From JAFGCL01 sp964492335 (GTDB lineage Bacteria > Chloroflexota > Dehalococcoidia > UBA2247 > RBG-13-53-26): a stretch of DNA of 64,000 bases. The notes beneath the pieces were generated by a model. It was not told the DNA's origin. It saw nothing but the letters and a program-made list of their open reading frames with translations, and did no database searches. Where the stretch lies: contig CAZBJX010000008.1 of assembly GCA_964492335.1 (NCBI GenBank), forward strand, positions 1-64,000. Direction: 5' to 3'. The position numbers were made by a program, and so were the translations under genes. This document shows, piece after piece, positions 33,433-41,562 of the stretch (position 1 is the stretch's first letter; every line of letters starts with the position of its first letter).

Positions 33433-34212
33433 TCAGCCCGGGAATGTCAGCCCGCCGCTTACCGTGAATATCTGGCCCGTGATCTGGTTGGAATCGTCGG
33501 AGGCCATAAAGAGCGCCATGGCGGCGATGTCGTCCGGCCGGTTCATGCCGAACGGCATCCGCCCCTCGGCCTTCTTGAATATGTCCGCTATGCGCGTGTC
33601 CGTCTGCGAGGTCGCCTTCTCATACCCCGGCGTGTCCCTGGTCACCGTGGTGCAGATGGTGTTGACGCGTATCCCTGACCGGGCCGTCTCCATGGCCAGG
33701 GCCTTGGTCATCAGCACCACGGCCGCTGCCGCGCCGCCGATCAGGGCCTCCCCCCTGGTGGGCGTTCTGCCGGCTTCCGTCGTCACCATGATGATCTTGC
33801 CGGCCTGCCGGGCCAGCATATGGTCCAGGGCGGCCCTCACTACATGGAGCCGCGTGAAGAGGTGGCTGCCGATGCAGTCGGCGTAATGGGCGGGGTCTAT
33901 CTGGTGGAAGGGCCGGGGAGGGGGGCCGGCCGCGGCGCCGTTGGCGACCGCGATGTCGACACGGCCTAACCGCCGCACGACGTTGTCAAACAGGCGCTTC
34001 ACATCCTGGCAGGAATTCAGGTCCGCCGGCTCGAAGCAGGCCTCGCGCCCCAATGCCCGCAGCCGGTCCACCAGCTCCAGGGCGGGGCCCGGCGTCCGGG
34101 CATTGATGACCACGCTGGCCCCGTTCTCGGCCAACCTGACAGCTATGGCCCGGCCGATCCCCTTGCTGGAGCCGGTCACCACTGCTACCTTGCCGCTAAG
34201 GTCAGCTTCCAC
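33433..34212 (-). CDS. SDR-fold protein lacking the catalytic Tyr-Lys pair
   Basis: A 259-residue Rossmann-fold protein of the short-chain dehydrogenase type. The cofactor motif TGSSKGIGRAIAV (residues 13-25) and the VANGA strand-4 region are present, and the end ITGQIFTVSGGLTFPG is typical. At the active site, however, where SDRs have YxxxK before the long helix, it reads GEALIGGAAAAVVLMTKALA: aligning on TKALA puts Ile for Tyr and Ala for Lys, and the catalytic Ser region is TTEAG. It is probably not a classical dehydrogenase. It starts with GTG 34212 and lies between tsf and pyrH, an odd place for an SDR. Confidence 0.85.
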   Translation of the reverse strand: MEADLSGKVAVVTGSSKGIGRAIAVRLAENGASVVINARTPGPALELVDRLRALGREACFEPADLNSCQDVKRLFDNVVRRLGRVDIAVANGAAAGPPPRPFHQIDPAHYADCIGSHLFTRLHVVRAALDHMLARQAGKIIMVTTEAGRTPTRGEALIGGAAAAVVLMTKALAMETARSGIRVNTICTTVTRDTPGYEKATSQTDTRIADIFKKAEGRMPFGMNRPDDIAAMALFMASDDSNQITGQIFTVSGGLTFPG

Positions 34213-34250
34213 AACTCGTCGTGCTCAGCAGACTGTGCGCGCCGGGAACG

Positions 34251-34760
34251 TTATCTCCCCAGCTCGAACCTGGCGAACCGGCGCACGGCCACCTTCTCGC
34301 CCATCTTGGCCGAGACATCCGCCACGATATCGGAGATCTTCCGGGACGGGTCGCGGATGAAGGGCTGCGACAGGAGGCAGGACTCCTCCGGGTTGACCCC
34401 GTCATTCTCCTCCTGGGGAACGTCCGCCACCGACACGAACCGCGGGTCGGTGGCGGCCACCTGCAGAGCCAGGTCATGGACCAGGGCCTTGAACTCCTCA
34501 GTACGGGCCACGAAGTCGGTCTCGCAGTTCAGCTCCACCATGGACCCTATGCGGCCCCCGCCGTGAAGGTAGACCTCGATCAGGCCCTGGGACGCCGCCC
34601 GGCCGGCCTTCTTCTCCGCCCGGGCCAATCCCTGCTCCCTGAGGATGCCGCAGGCCCGCTCTATATCGCCCCCGGCCTCCTGGAGCGCCCGCTTGCACTC
34701 CATCACGCCGGCGCTGGTCCTCTCCCTAAGCTCCTTTATCTGCGTCGTCGATATCTCCAC
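34251..34760 (-). CDS. tsf: Translation elongation factor Ts
   Basis: The nucleotide exchange factor for EF-Tu, in a short 169-residue form with one dimerisation-like subdomain, against 280-300 residues in E. coli. The N-terminal UBA-like part IKELRERTSAGVMECKRAL and the TDFVAR motif that contacts EF-Tu (ELNCETDFVART) are intact. It starts with GTG 34760 inside the end of rpsB, a 35-base overlap, so the two are coupled. Confidence 0.95.
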   Translation of the reverse strand: MEISTTQIKELRERTSAGVMECKRALQEAGGDIERACGILREQGLARAEKKAGRAASQGLIEVYLHGGGRIGSMVELNCETDFVARTEEFKALVHDLALQVAATDPRFVSVADVPQEENDGVNPEESCLLSQPFIRDPSRKISDIVADVSAKMGEKVAVRRFARFELGR

Positions 34761-35562
34761 CGCGCGTCTCCTCCTCGGGGCTGAATGAAAGCGATTCCAG
34801 GCTGTCGATGGCCTCCTTGCCGGCTATCTCCGCGCTCTCCCGCTCGGCCTTCTCCAGGATCCTCTTCCCCTCCAGCACCGCCTCGGCCATCTTGGAGCAC
34901 ATCAGCCTCACCGCCCTCACGGCGTCGTCATTGCTGGGAATCGGGTAGTCGATCTCATCCGGGTTGCAGTTGGTGTCGACCACGGCCACTATGGGCACAG
35001 CCAGGTGCCTGGCCTCGGCCACCGCCAGCCGCTCCTTGGACGGGTCCACTATGAAGAGCGCCGCAGGGAACTTGGTCATTTCCTTGAAGCTGCCCATCTG
35101 GTGGTTGAGCCTCTGGATCTTCCTCTCCAGCCTGAGCACTTCCTTCTTGGGCAGGCGATGGAAGAAGCCCCGGGTCCGCTGGTCTTCCAGGTGGACCAGG
35201 TAGTCAACGCGCGACTGGATCACGTTGAAGTTGGTGAGCATGCCGCCTATCCACCGCTGGTTCACATAGGGCATGCCGCACTTCTTGGCTTCCTGCTCGA
35301 TGGCATCCTGTGCCTGCTTCTTGGTGCCCACGAAGAGTATGTCCCCTCCCTGGGCGACCAGGTCCGTGACATACCTGGAGGCCTTGTCCAGCAGGTTGAT
35401 GGTCTGTTCCAGGTTGATGATGTGGATGCCGTTGCGTTCGATGAAGATGTACCTCTTCATCTTCGGGTTCCACCGTCCCACCTGGTGCCCGAAGTGCGCT
35501 CCCGCCTCCAGGAGCAGCTTCACCGATACAACGCTGCTAGCAGGGGCCGCCTGTTCCGTCAT
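34726..35562 (-). CDS. rpsB: 30S ribosomal protein S2
   Basis: A 278-residue S2 with the signatures LLEAGAHFGHQVGRWNPKM and GTKKQAQDAIEQEA, QRWIGGMLTNF and PSNDDAVRAVRL. It has an acidic C-terminal extension of about 30 residues. It begins six bases after hslU and overlaps tsf. Confidence 0.97.
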   Translation of the reverse strand: MTEQAAPASSVVSVKLLLEAGAHFGHQVGRWNPKMKRYIFIERNGIHIINLEQTINLLDKASRYVTDLVAQGGDILFVGTKKQAQDAIEQEAKKCGMPYVNQRWIGGMLTNFNVIQSRVDYLVHLEDQRTRGFFHRLPKKEVLRLERKIQRLNHQMGSFKEMTKFPAALFIVDPSKERLAVAEARHLAVPIVAVVDTNCNPDEIDYPIPSNDDAVRAVRLMCSKMAEAVLEGKRILEKAERESAEIAGKEAIDSLESLSFSPEEETRGGDIDDADKGA

Positions 35563-35568
35563 TTCACC

Positions 35569-36978
35569 TCACAATATATATCGGCTCAGATTCTCGTCCT
35601 TGACTAAGCTCCCCACCTGTTGCGAGACGTAATCGGCGTCAATCACGACCCGCTCTCCCTTCCGCTCCGATGCAGTGAAGCTTAAGTCCTCCACTAGTTT
35701 CTCTATTATGGTGAAAAGCCTCCGAGCGCCGACATTCTCCATCCGTTCGTTCATGAGGACCGCCAGCCGGGCTATCTCCCGCACCCCGTCCCCGGCGAAC
35801 TCCAGCGTCACTCCCTCCGTGGCCAGCAGTGCCTGGTACTGGTTGGTGAGCGAGTTGCGCGGCTCCGTCAGGACCCTCTCGAAATCCTGCTGCGTCAGGG
35901 GGTTGAGCTCCACCCTCAGCGGAAAGCGCCCCTGGAGCTCCGGTATCAGGTCCGAGGGCTTGTTCTGCGAGAAGGTGCCCGCCGCGATGAACAGTATGTG
36001 CTCAGTATTCAGGAGGCCGTACCGGGTCATCACCGTGGTGCCTTCCAGCAGGGGCAGCATGTCCCGCTGCACCCCTTCCCCGGAGACGTCCCGGCCCGTG
36101 TCTATCCTGGGCCCGCACAGCTTGTCGATCTCGTCTATGAAGACCAGGCCGTTCTCCTCCGTATCGGTCACCGCCCGGTCCACCACGTCGTCGAAATCCA
36201 GCAGCTTGTTGGCCTCTTCCCGGACCAGGATGCGCCGGGCCTCCCGGACGCGGACCTTCTTCTTCCTCTGGCCGTTCCGGCCCCGGCCGGGGCAGCTGTC
36301 GTCGAACCACAGCGAGTCCCCGCCCATGTCCATGTCCAGGCGCGGGTCGAAGAACATCCCGCCGGCCTCCACGTCGGAGACCTCGATCTCCACGAAGTGG
36401 TCATCCAGCTTGTTGCTGGCCAGGAGCTTCGCCAGGCGTGCCCGGGTCACCGCTGGCATCGGGCGCCTGCCGGTCACCGCCGACGGGGCCTTGGCCGCCC
36501 TGGCGGTGCCGCCGCCGGGCGCCTGCTGGCCCTTCTCCGCCACCTTCCGGCCCCTCTGGGTCATCTGCTGGTACAGGTACCCCACTATGCGGTCGCTGGC
36601 CAGCCGCTGGGCGTTGCTCTCCACCTGTTTCAACTGCTCGTGATACACCTTCCGGGCGCTCATCTCCACCAAGTCGTGGACAATAGACTCAGCATCGCGC
36701 CCGACGTAGCCCACCTCGGTGAATCTGGTAGCCTCCACCTTGACAAAGGGCGCGTTGATCATCGCCGCCAGGCGGCGGGCGATCTCGGTCTTGCCCACAC
36801 CCGTGGGCCCGATCATCAGGATGTTTTTCGGTATGACGTTCGACCTGATATCGGGCGGGAGCCTGTGGCGCCGTTCCCGGTTGGACAGCGCAATGGCTAC
36901 TGCCTTCTTGGCATCCTGCTGGCCGACAATATATCGATCTAGTTCTTCAACGATGGTTCTGGGTGTCAAATCGATCAT
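35569..36978 (-). CDS. hslU: ATP-dependent protease ATPase subunit HslU
   Basis: A 469-residue AAA+ unfoldase that feeds the HslV peptidase. Walker A is GPTGVGKTEIA near residue 57 and Walker B FIDEIDKL near 275; the inserted I-domain spans about 110-245. The C-terminus LSRYIL is the tail that docks into HslV, so a partner is expected. No hslV is next to it: the gene upstream is the divergent udg and the one downstream is rpsB. ATG 36978 is preceded by a ribosome binding site partly buried in a hairpin (36979-36998). Confidence 0.95.
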   Translation of the reverse strand: MIDLTPRTIVEELDRYIVGQQDAKKAVAIALSNRERRHRLPPDIRSNVIPKNILMIGPTGVGKTEIARRLAAMINAPFVKVEATRFTEVGYVGRDAESIVHDLVEMSARKVYHEQLKQVESNAQRLASDRIVGYLYQQMTQRGRKVAEKGQQAPGGGTARAAKAPSAVTGRRPMPAVTRARLAKLLASNKLDDHFVEIEVSDVEAGGMFFDPRLDMDMGGDSLWFDDSCPGRGRNGQRKKKVRVREARRILVREEANKLLDFDDVVDRAVTDTEENGLVFIDEIDKLCGPRIDTGRDVSGEGVQRDMLPLLEGTTVMTRYGLLNTEHILFIAAGTFSQNKPSDLIPELQGRFPLRVELNPLTQQDFERVLTEPRNSLTNQYQALLATEGVTLEFAGDGVREIARLAVLMNERMENVGARRLFTIIEKLVEDLSFTASERKGERVVIDADYVSQQVGSLVKDENLSRYIL

Positions 36979-36998
36979 CCCGCCCTCCCGGAGGCGGG
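36979..36998 (-). promoter_or_regulatory. Hairpin covering the hslU ribosome binding site
   Basis: A 6-bp GC stem (36979-36984 with 36993-36998) with an 8-base loop ends at the base before the hslU ATG and contains the GGGAGGGCGGG binding site. It could limit translation at low temperature; this is inference. Confidence 0.4.
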
Positions 36999-37013
36999 TC
37001 TACGCCACGGAAG

Positions 37014-37042
37014 AGTCTAACATAAAGGGGGGGGCAAGGCAA
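37014..37042 (-). promoter_or_regulatory. Candidate promoter of the hslU-rpsB block
   Basis: Minus-strand TTGCCT (37042-37037), 17-base spacer, TAGACT (37019-37014). It is divergent from the udg promoter at 37064-37092. Confidence 0.4.
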
Positions 37043-37063
37043 GAAAGACCGCGCTCCCCCCGA

Positions 37064-37092
37064 TTGACTTGCCACAGGAGCTGTGCTAGTAT
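37064..37092 (+). promoter_or_regulatory. Candidate udg promoter
   Basis: TTGACT (37064-37069), 17-base spacer, extended -10 TGC-TAGTAT (hexamer 37087-37092). A start near 37099 favours GTG 37113 as the udg initiation codon. Confidence 0.6.
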
Positions 37093-37112
37093 CGCCCAAG
37101 GTCAGGTCTGGC

Positions 37113-37715
37113 GTGTCGGCACTGAGCGATCTTAACAGGGAAATAGCCAACTGCCGGCAGTGCGAACTGGCCCGGCAGCGGACCAGGGCTGTCCCCGGCG
37201 AGGGGGCGGAGGATGCCGCCATCGCGTTCGTCGGGGAGGCGCCGGGCTGGCACGAGGACCAGCAGGGGCGCCCTTTCGTGGGCCCGGCCGGGCAGGTCCT
37301 GGACGAGCTGCTGGCCTCCATCGGGCTGAAGAGGTCCCAGGTCTACATCTGCAATGTGCTGAAGTGCCGGCCCCCCGGCAACCGGGACCCTCTCCCCGCG
37401 GAGGCGGCGGCCTGCCGGCAGTGGCTCGACCGCCAGCTCCAGCTCCTGCAGCCCAGGATGATCGTCACGCTGGGCAGGCACTCCCTGGCCCGGTTCTTCC
37501 CCGGCGAGACCATCAGCCGGATGCACGGCAAGGCGCGCCGGGAGGGAGGGCTGGTCTACTACGCCATGTACCACCCGGCGGCGGCCCTGCACCAGCAGAA
37601 GCTCCGGGAGACCCTCCGGGCCGACATGCTGAAGATACCGGCGCTGCTGGCCGAGACGGCCCCGGCCCCCGGGGCCCGGGCCGAGCCCGGGCCGCAGCAG
37701 CTCAGCCTGCTCTGA
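37113..37715 (+). CDS. udg: Uracil-DNA glycosylase, family 4 ([4Fe-4S])
   Basis: Removes uracil from DNA. The 200-residue protein has the family 4 motif GEAPGWHEDQQGRPFVGPAG near residue 42 and the HPAA motif in YHPAAALHQ near 153. Four Cys that hold the iron-sulfur cluster are visible: two in NCRQCELA, one in NVLKCRPPGN and one in AACRQWL. GTG 37113 is chosen because the promoter ends upstream of it; the open frame starts at 37083, inside the promoter. It probably shares a transcript with ftsK. Confidence 0.93.
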   Translation: MSALSDLNREIANCRQCELARQRTRAVPGEGAEDAAIAFVGEAPGWHEDQQGRPFVGPAGQVLDELLASIGLKRSQVYICNVLKCRPPGNRDPLPAEAAACRQWLDRQLQLLQPRMIVTLGRHSLARFFPGETISRMHGKARREGGLVYYAMYHPAAALHQQKLRETLRADMLKIPALLAETAPAPGARAEPGPQQLSLL

Positions 37716-37786
37716 TGGCCGCCCCGGCCTCCTGAGGCGTCGCCTCCGGCGGCCGGGCAGGGACGACGGAGGTGAAGCAGAGGGCC

Positions 37787-40012
37787 ATGCCACGCAAAGC
37801 GGGACCCGGCGGCCCAGACGCCGGCGGCGGGATGCGCATAGCCCGGGGCTGGCTCCTGCGGGCTGCCTGGTTGCTGTTCGTGGCCATCCTGCTGCTGGTG
37901 GCCTGGAACCCCCTGACGAAGGCCTTCGGCCTGGGCGCTCTGCTGGTCCCGGTGCCGGTCGTCGGCCTGACCATGCTCTTCTGGACCGGGCGGCTGGGGC
38001 TGCTCGTGGAGCGCTGGAACCTGTGGCTGGGCGTCCTGGTCTTCTCCGCGGCCCTGCTGGGCGCCCTGGCGTTCCTCACCCCTTCCGGCCGCTATCTGGG
38101 CGAGACCTACATCGGCCAGGCGCCGGACCTGGGCGAGGTGAGCCTGGGGGGGGTATGCGGCCAGGCTATCGCCGGGATCAGAGACCTCAGCAGCTCCGGG
38201 CAGACCGCCCTCGCGGTGCTCCGCGTCGCCGGACTGGTCATCCTGGGCACGGTGCTGGTGGCGCCGCGCTGGGCCTGGGGCCACCTGGTCAGCGTGCCGG
38301 CAGGGGCTGCCTCGCTGCTGAGGCGGGCCCGGGAGATGGCCGCGGGAGCAGCCGCCCGGTTGGCCCAGGGCCGGCCGCACCGCGGGGCCTTCGGATGGCT
38401 GCGACAGCACCGCCCCCCGCCGGCCCCGGGCGGGGCCCTGACCTCCGCGGAGAGGCAGGAGATAGAGAAAGAGAAGAAGAGGCGCGCGCGCCGGCCGGCC
38501 AGGGCGTCGGCGGCCGTGCCGGCAGCAGTGCCGGCGGCCGGCGCCACCGAAGCCCCCCCGGTCCCGGGCCAGTGGCGCCCGCCGGATCTCACGCTGCTGG
38601 ACGAGATGGCCAACGCGGAGCTCAGCAAGGCCGACGTGGACAGGAGGGCCAGGCTGATCGAGGAGGCCCTGGCCAGCTACGGCGTGGACGCCAAGGTCAG
38701 AGAGAAGAACGTCGGCCCGGCGGTCACCCAGTTCGAGGTGGAGCCGGGCTGGGACATCAAGTACCGGGAGGTCAAGGAGAAGGACCGCAACGGCAACCCC
38801 CGGGCCCGCAAAGAAGAGGTCTCCCGGACCAGGGTCAAGGTGGAGCGCATCACCGCCCTGCAGAATGACCTGGCCCTTGCCCTTTCCGCGGCCAGCATCC
38901 GCATGGAGGCCCCCGTCCCGGGGAAGTCCGTGGTGGGCATCGAGGTGCCCAACACCTCCTCCGGCATGGTGTCCGTGCGCGAGGTACTGGCGAGCCCCGC
39001 CTTCCGGCGGCTGGCCGGCAGGTCCCCGCTGGCCATAGCCCTGGGCAAGGGCACCGCCGGGGACATGGCCGTGGCGGACCTGGCCAAGATGCCCCACGTG
39101 CTCATCGCCGGGGCCACCGGCAGCGGCAAGACCGTGTGCCTGGACTCCTTCGTCCTCTCCCTGCTGATGAACAACACCCCCCGGGAGCTGCGGTTCATCA
39201 TGATCGACCCCAAGCGGGTGGAGCTGATCGCCTTCGACGGGATACCGCACCTGATGGCGCCGGTCATCACCGAGAGCGCCAAGGCCGTGGAGATACTGCA
39301 GTGGCTGACCCACGAGATGGACGGCCGCTACCGCCGGCTGGCGCAGGTGAAGGTGCACAACATCGACACCTACAACCGCAGCGGCAGGGCGCCCCGGCCC
39401 ATGCCCTTCATCGTCCTCATCGTGGACGAACTGGCCGACCTGATGATGGCCGAGGCCGATGCCATCGAGCCCCTCCTCTGCCGCCTGGCGCAGATGGGGC
39501 GCGCCGTGGGCATTCACTGCGTGGTGGCCACCCAGAGGCCCTCGGTGGACGTCATCACCGGGCTCATCAAGGCCAACTACCCCACGCGCATCAGCTTCGC
39601 CGTGGCCTCCCTGGTGGATTCCCGCACCATCCTGGACACGGTCGGCGCGGAGAAGCTGCTGGGCCGCGGCGACATGCTCTACCTCTCCGCGGAGCTGTCC
39701 AAGCCGAGGCGCCTGCAGGGGTGCTTCGCCTCTCAGCAGGAGATAGAGCGGGTGACGCGCTTCTGGGCCGACCAGGCCCGCTCCCAGCCCATTGAGGTCC
39801 TGGCCTACGCCGGGGAGCAGGGCGTCAAGGACCCGCTGCTGGACCAGGCCCGGCAGCTGGCCAGGGACCACAAGCAGATATCGGCCTCCTTCCTCCAGAG
39901 GCAGCTGCGCATCGGCCTGGGCCGGGCGGAGGAGCTTCTGAGGCAGATCCGGGAGGTGGAGGCCACGGAGGCCGCCGGCCCGGCGGTCCCCGGCGACCAG
40001 AAGCCAGCCTAG
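37787..40012 (+). CDS. ftsK: DNA translocase FtsK/SpoIIIE
   Basis: A ~741-residue membrane-anchored DNA pump for chromosome segregation. Three or four transmembrane helices lie in residues 15-140, followed by a Pro/Ala-rich basic linker and the translocase core: alpha domain (GPAVTQFEVEPG), beta domain with Walker A AGATGSGKTVCLDS near 440 and Walker B FIVLIVDELADLMM near 545. The C-terminal winged-helix gamma domain is only partly recognisable (ISASFLQRQLRIGLGRAEEL) and is followed by a short tail. ATG 37787 or GTG 37772 could be the start; neither has clear spacing. Confidence 0.93.
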   Translation: MPRKAGPGGPDAGGGMRIARGWLLRAAWLLFVAILLLVAWNPLTKAFGLGALLVPVPVVGLTMLFWTGRLGLLVERWNLWLGVLVFSAALLGALAFLTPSGRYLGETYIGQAPDLGEVSLGGVCGQAIAGIRDLSSSGQTALAVLRVAGLVILGTVLVAPRWAWGHLVSVPAGAASLLRRAREMAAGAAARLAQGRPHRGAFGWLRQHRPPPAPGGALTSAERQEIEKEKKRRARRPARASAAVPAAVPAAGATEAPPVPGQWRPPDLTLLDEMANAELSKADVDRRARLIEEALASYGVDAKVREKNVGPAVTQFEVEPGWDIKYREVKEKDRNGNPRARKEEVSRTRVKVERITALQNDLALALSAASIRMEAPVPGKSVVGIEVPNTSSGMVSVREVLASPAFRRLAGRSPLAIALGKGTAGDMAVADLAKMPHVLIAGATGSGKTVCLDSFVLSLLMNNTPRELRFIMIDPKRVELIAFDGIPHLMAPVITESAKAVEILQWLTHEMDGRYRRLAQVKVHNIDTYNRSGRAPRPMPFIVLIVDELADLMMAEADAIEPLLCRLAQMGRAVGIHCVVATQRPSVDVITGLIKANYPTRISFAVASLVDSRTILDTVGAEKLLGRGDMLYLSAELSKPRRLQGCFASQQEIERVTRFWADQARSQPIEVLAYAGEQGVKDPLLDQARQLARDHKQISASFLQRQLRIGLGRAEELLRQIREVEATEAAGPAVPGDQKPA

Positions 40013-40158
40013 CGGCGCGGCCCCCCGGCCCCGGGCCCTTCCCGCCAGTGAAGCCGCACCGCGCGCGCTTGCACCCCCACGGCCCGGCAGCGAAAGTCGC
40101 ACCCCGTCCGCCTGCACGTGTAGAATATAGAGAGTCTGGTATTTCAGGAGGCTTATCG

Positions 40159-41349
40159 GTGGAAAAGGTACTGACAGGCATCAGGGTCCTCGACTTCTCC
40201 CGGTGGTTTGCCGGCCCCTACTCCGCCACGCTGCTGGCCGCCATGGGCGCCGACGTCATCCGCGTGGAGCGGCCCACCGGAGAGGAGGAGCGCAACTTCG
40301 GGCCCTTCGCCCCCAACGGGGAGAGCATGCTGACCATGGTCACCCTGGCCAACCGCCGGGGGGTCACCCTCGACCCGCTGAGCGATAAGGGGCGGGAGAT
40401 CGTCAAGGAGCTGGTCAAGAAGGCCGACGTGGTGCTGCACAGCTACGTCAGTGGCTCGCAGGAAGAGCAGCTCCTGAGCTTCGACGCCCTCAAGCAGATC
40501 AACCCGGGCATCATCGTGGCCCAGGTGTCCGGCTTCGGCTCCTGGGGGCCTTACAAGCAGCGCCCCTGCTTCGACACCATCGCCCAGGCCCTCTCCGGGG
40601 CCATGAGCTACACCGGGTTCCCGGAGACGGCGCCCACGCGGTCGGGCTACGCCTGGGTGGACTTCAGCACCGGCGCCCACTGCGCCCTGGGGATCATGTT
40701 CGCCCTCTTCCAGCGGCAGAAGACCGGGCGGGGGCAGTACGTTGACGTGGCCCTGCTGGACACCGCGGTGGCCTGCGTCGCCGGCCTGGCGGTGGCCGCC
40801 GAGGCCAAGGTTGGGGGCATGGTCCGGGAGCGCCAGGGGAACACCAGCTACTACAACTTCACCGACTGCCTCGAGGCCAGGGACGGCTTCGTGATGATCG
40901 GCTGCGCCGGCAACCCCATCTGGAGGCGCTTCTGCCGGGCCATAGGCCGGCCGGAGCTGGTGGACGACCCCCGGTTCAAGAGCGACCAGTCCCGCTTCGA
41001 GAACCGCCACGCCATCCAGGCCATCGCCAAGGCCTGGGTGAAGGACAAGACCGCGGAGGAGACCATGAAGGTCCTGGAGGCCGCCAGGGTCCCCTGCTCC
41101 AGGGTGCAGAACACCCTGGAGATGGCCAATGACCCGCAGGTGGCCGCCCGGGAGATGCTGGTGGACATCGAGTATCCCGGGGTGGGCAAGGTCCCGGTGC
41201 CGGGGGTGGTGATCAAGCTCTCCGAGACCCCGGGGGCCATCGAGCGGCCCGGCCCCACGCCGGGGCAGCACAACGAGGAGGTCTACTCCGGCATCCTGGG
41301 CTTCACCCCCGAGAAGCTGGCTGCCCTCAAGGCCGAGGGGATCATCTGA
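40159..41349 (+). CDS. CoA-transferase, CaiB/BaiF family III
   Basis: A 396-residue interlocked-dimer CoA-transferase. The N-terminus GIRVLDFSRWFAGPYSATLL, the ADVIRVERP strand and the catalytic Asp region FDTIAQALSGAMSYTG are family hallmarks. It moves CoA between carboxylic acids; donor and acceptor are unknown. GTG 40159 is used because AGGAGG (40146-40151) lies 7 bases upstream; the frame further upstream is spurious. It stands alone between ftsK and the pan leader. Confidence 0.93.
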   Translation: MEKVLTGIRVLDFSRWFAGPYSATLLAAMGADVIRVERPTGEEERNFGPFAPNGESMLTMVTLANRRGVTLDPLSDKGREIVKELVKKADVVLHSYVSGSQEEQLLSFDALKQINPGIIVAQVSGFGSWGPYKQRPCFDTIAQALSGAMSYTGFPETAPTRSGYAWVDFSTGAHCALGIMFALFQRQKTGRGQYVDVALLDTAVACVAGLAVAAEAKVGGMVRERQGNTSYYNFTDCLEARDGFVMIGCAGNPIWRRFCRAIGRPELVDDPRFKSDQSRFENRHAIQAIAKAWVKDKTAEETMKVLEAARVPCSRVQNTLEMANDPQVAAREMLVDIEYPGVGKVPVPGVVIKLSETPGAIERPGPTPGQHNEEVYSGILGFTPEKLAALKAEGII

Positions 41350-41367
41350 GCGGCGGGGGCGTTCTGC

Positions 41368-41397
41368 TTGACAGAATGGCCCCGGTTCTGGTAGTGT
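41368..41397 (+). promoter_or_regulatory. Candidate promoter of the pantothenate operon
   Basis: Perfect -35 TTGACA (41368-41373), 18-base spacer, -10 TAGTGT (41392-41397). Transcription from about 41404 would give a ~160-base leader before the first gene at 41563. Confidence 0.55.
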
Positions 41398-41400
41398 GAA

Positions 41401-41511
41401 AGTGCCATCGACCGATGAGGCGGTGAGCACTGGCTGACTCGAGAGTACTTAACAACAAGATCGCTTGGATCGGCAACGACCGAGACGGTGGATAGGATGG
41501 ACGACTCCGGA
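41401..41511 (+). promoter_or_regulatory. Structured leader of the pantothenate operon (candidate pan RNA motif)
   Basis: Two stem-loops share the same core, accg...cggt: 41411-41414 with 41421-41424, enclosed by agtgc/gcact (41401-41405 with 41427-41431), and 41479-41482 with 41486-41489. They precede a terminator-like hairpin. The published pan RNA motif occurs, often in tandem, upstream of panB/C/D in Chloroflexi and others; identity with it is not shown here. Confidence 0.45.
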
Positions 41512-41547
41512 AGCCTTCTCGGCCATGCCGAGAAGGCTTTCTTTGTT
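41511..41547 (+). terminator. Terminator-like hairpin before the pantothenate operon
   Basis: A perfect 12-bp stem (41512-41523 with 41527-41538), extended by an A-T pair, with a 3-base loop, followed by tttctttgtt. It can end transcripts from the CoA-transferase gene, or act as an attenuator for the pan operon since the candidate pan promoter lies upstream of it. Confidence 0.8.
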
Positions 41548-41562
41548 GGGCCGGGGGGCAGA

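Noticed and set aside
37035..37060. G-run and C-run around 37027-37060 as a G-quadruplex or terminator
   Set aside because: The runs fall between two divergent promoters and do not form a stem with a T tract.
41488..41562. Upstream extension of the DUF2520 gene from ATG 41488
   Set aside because: It would encode the terminator hairpin; the Rossmann motif needs only the part from GTG 41563.
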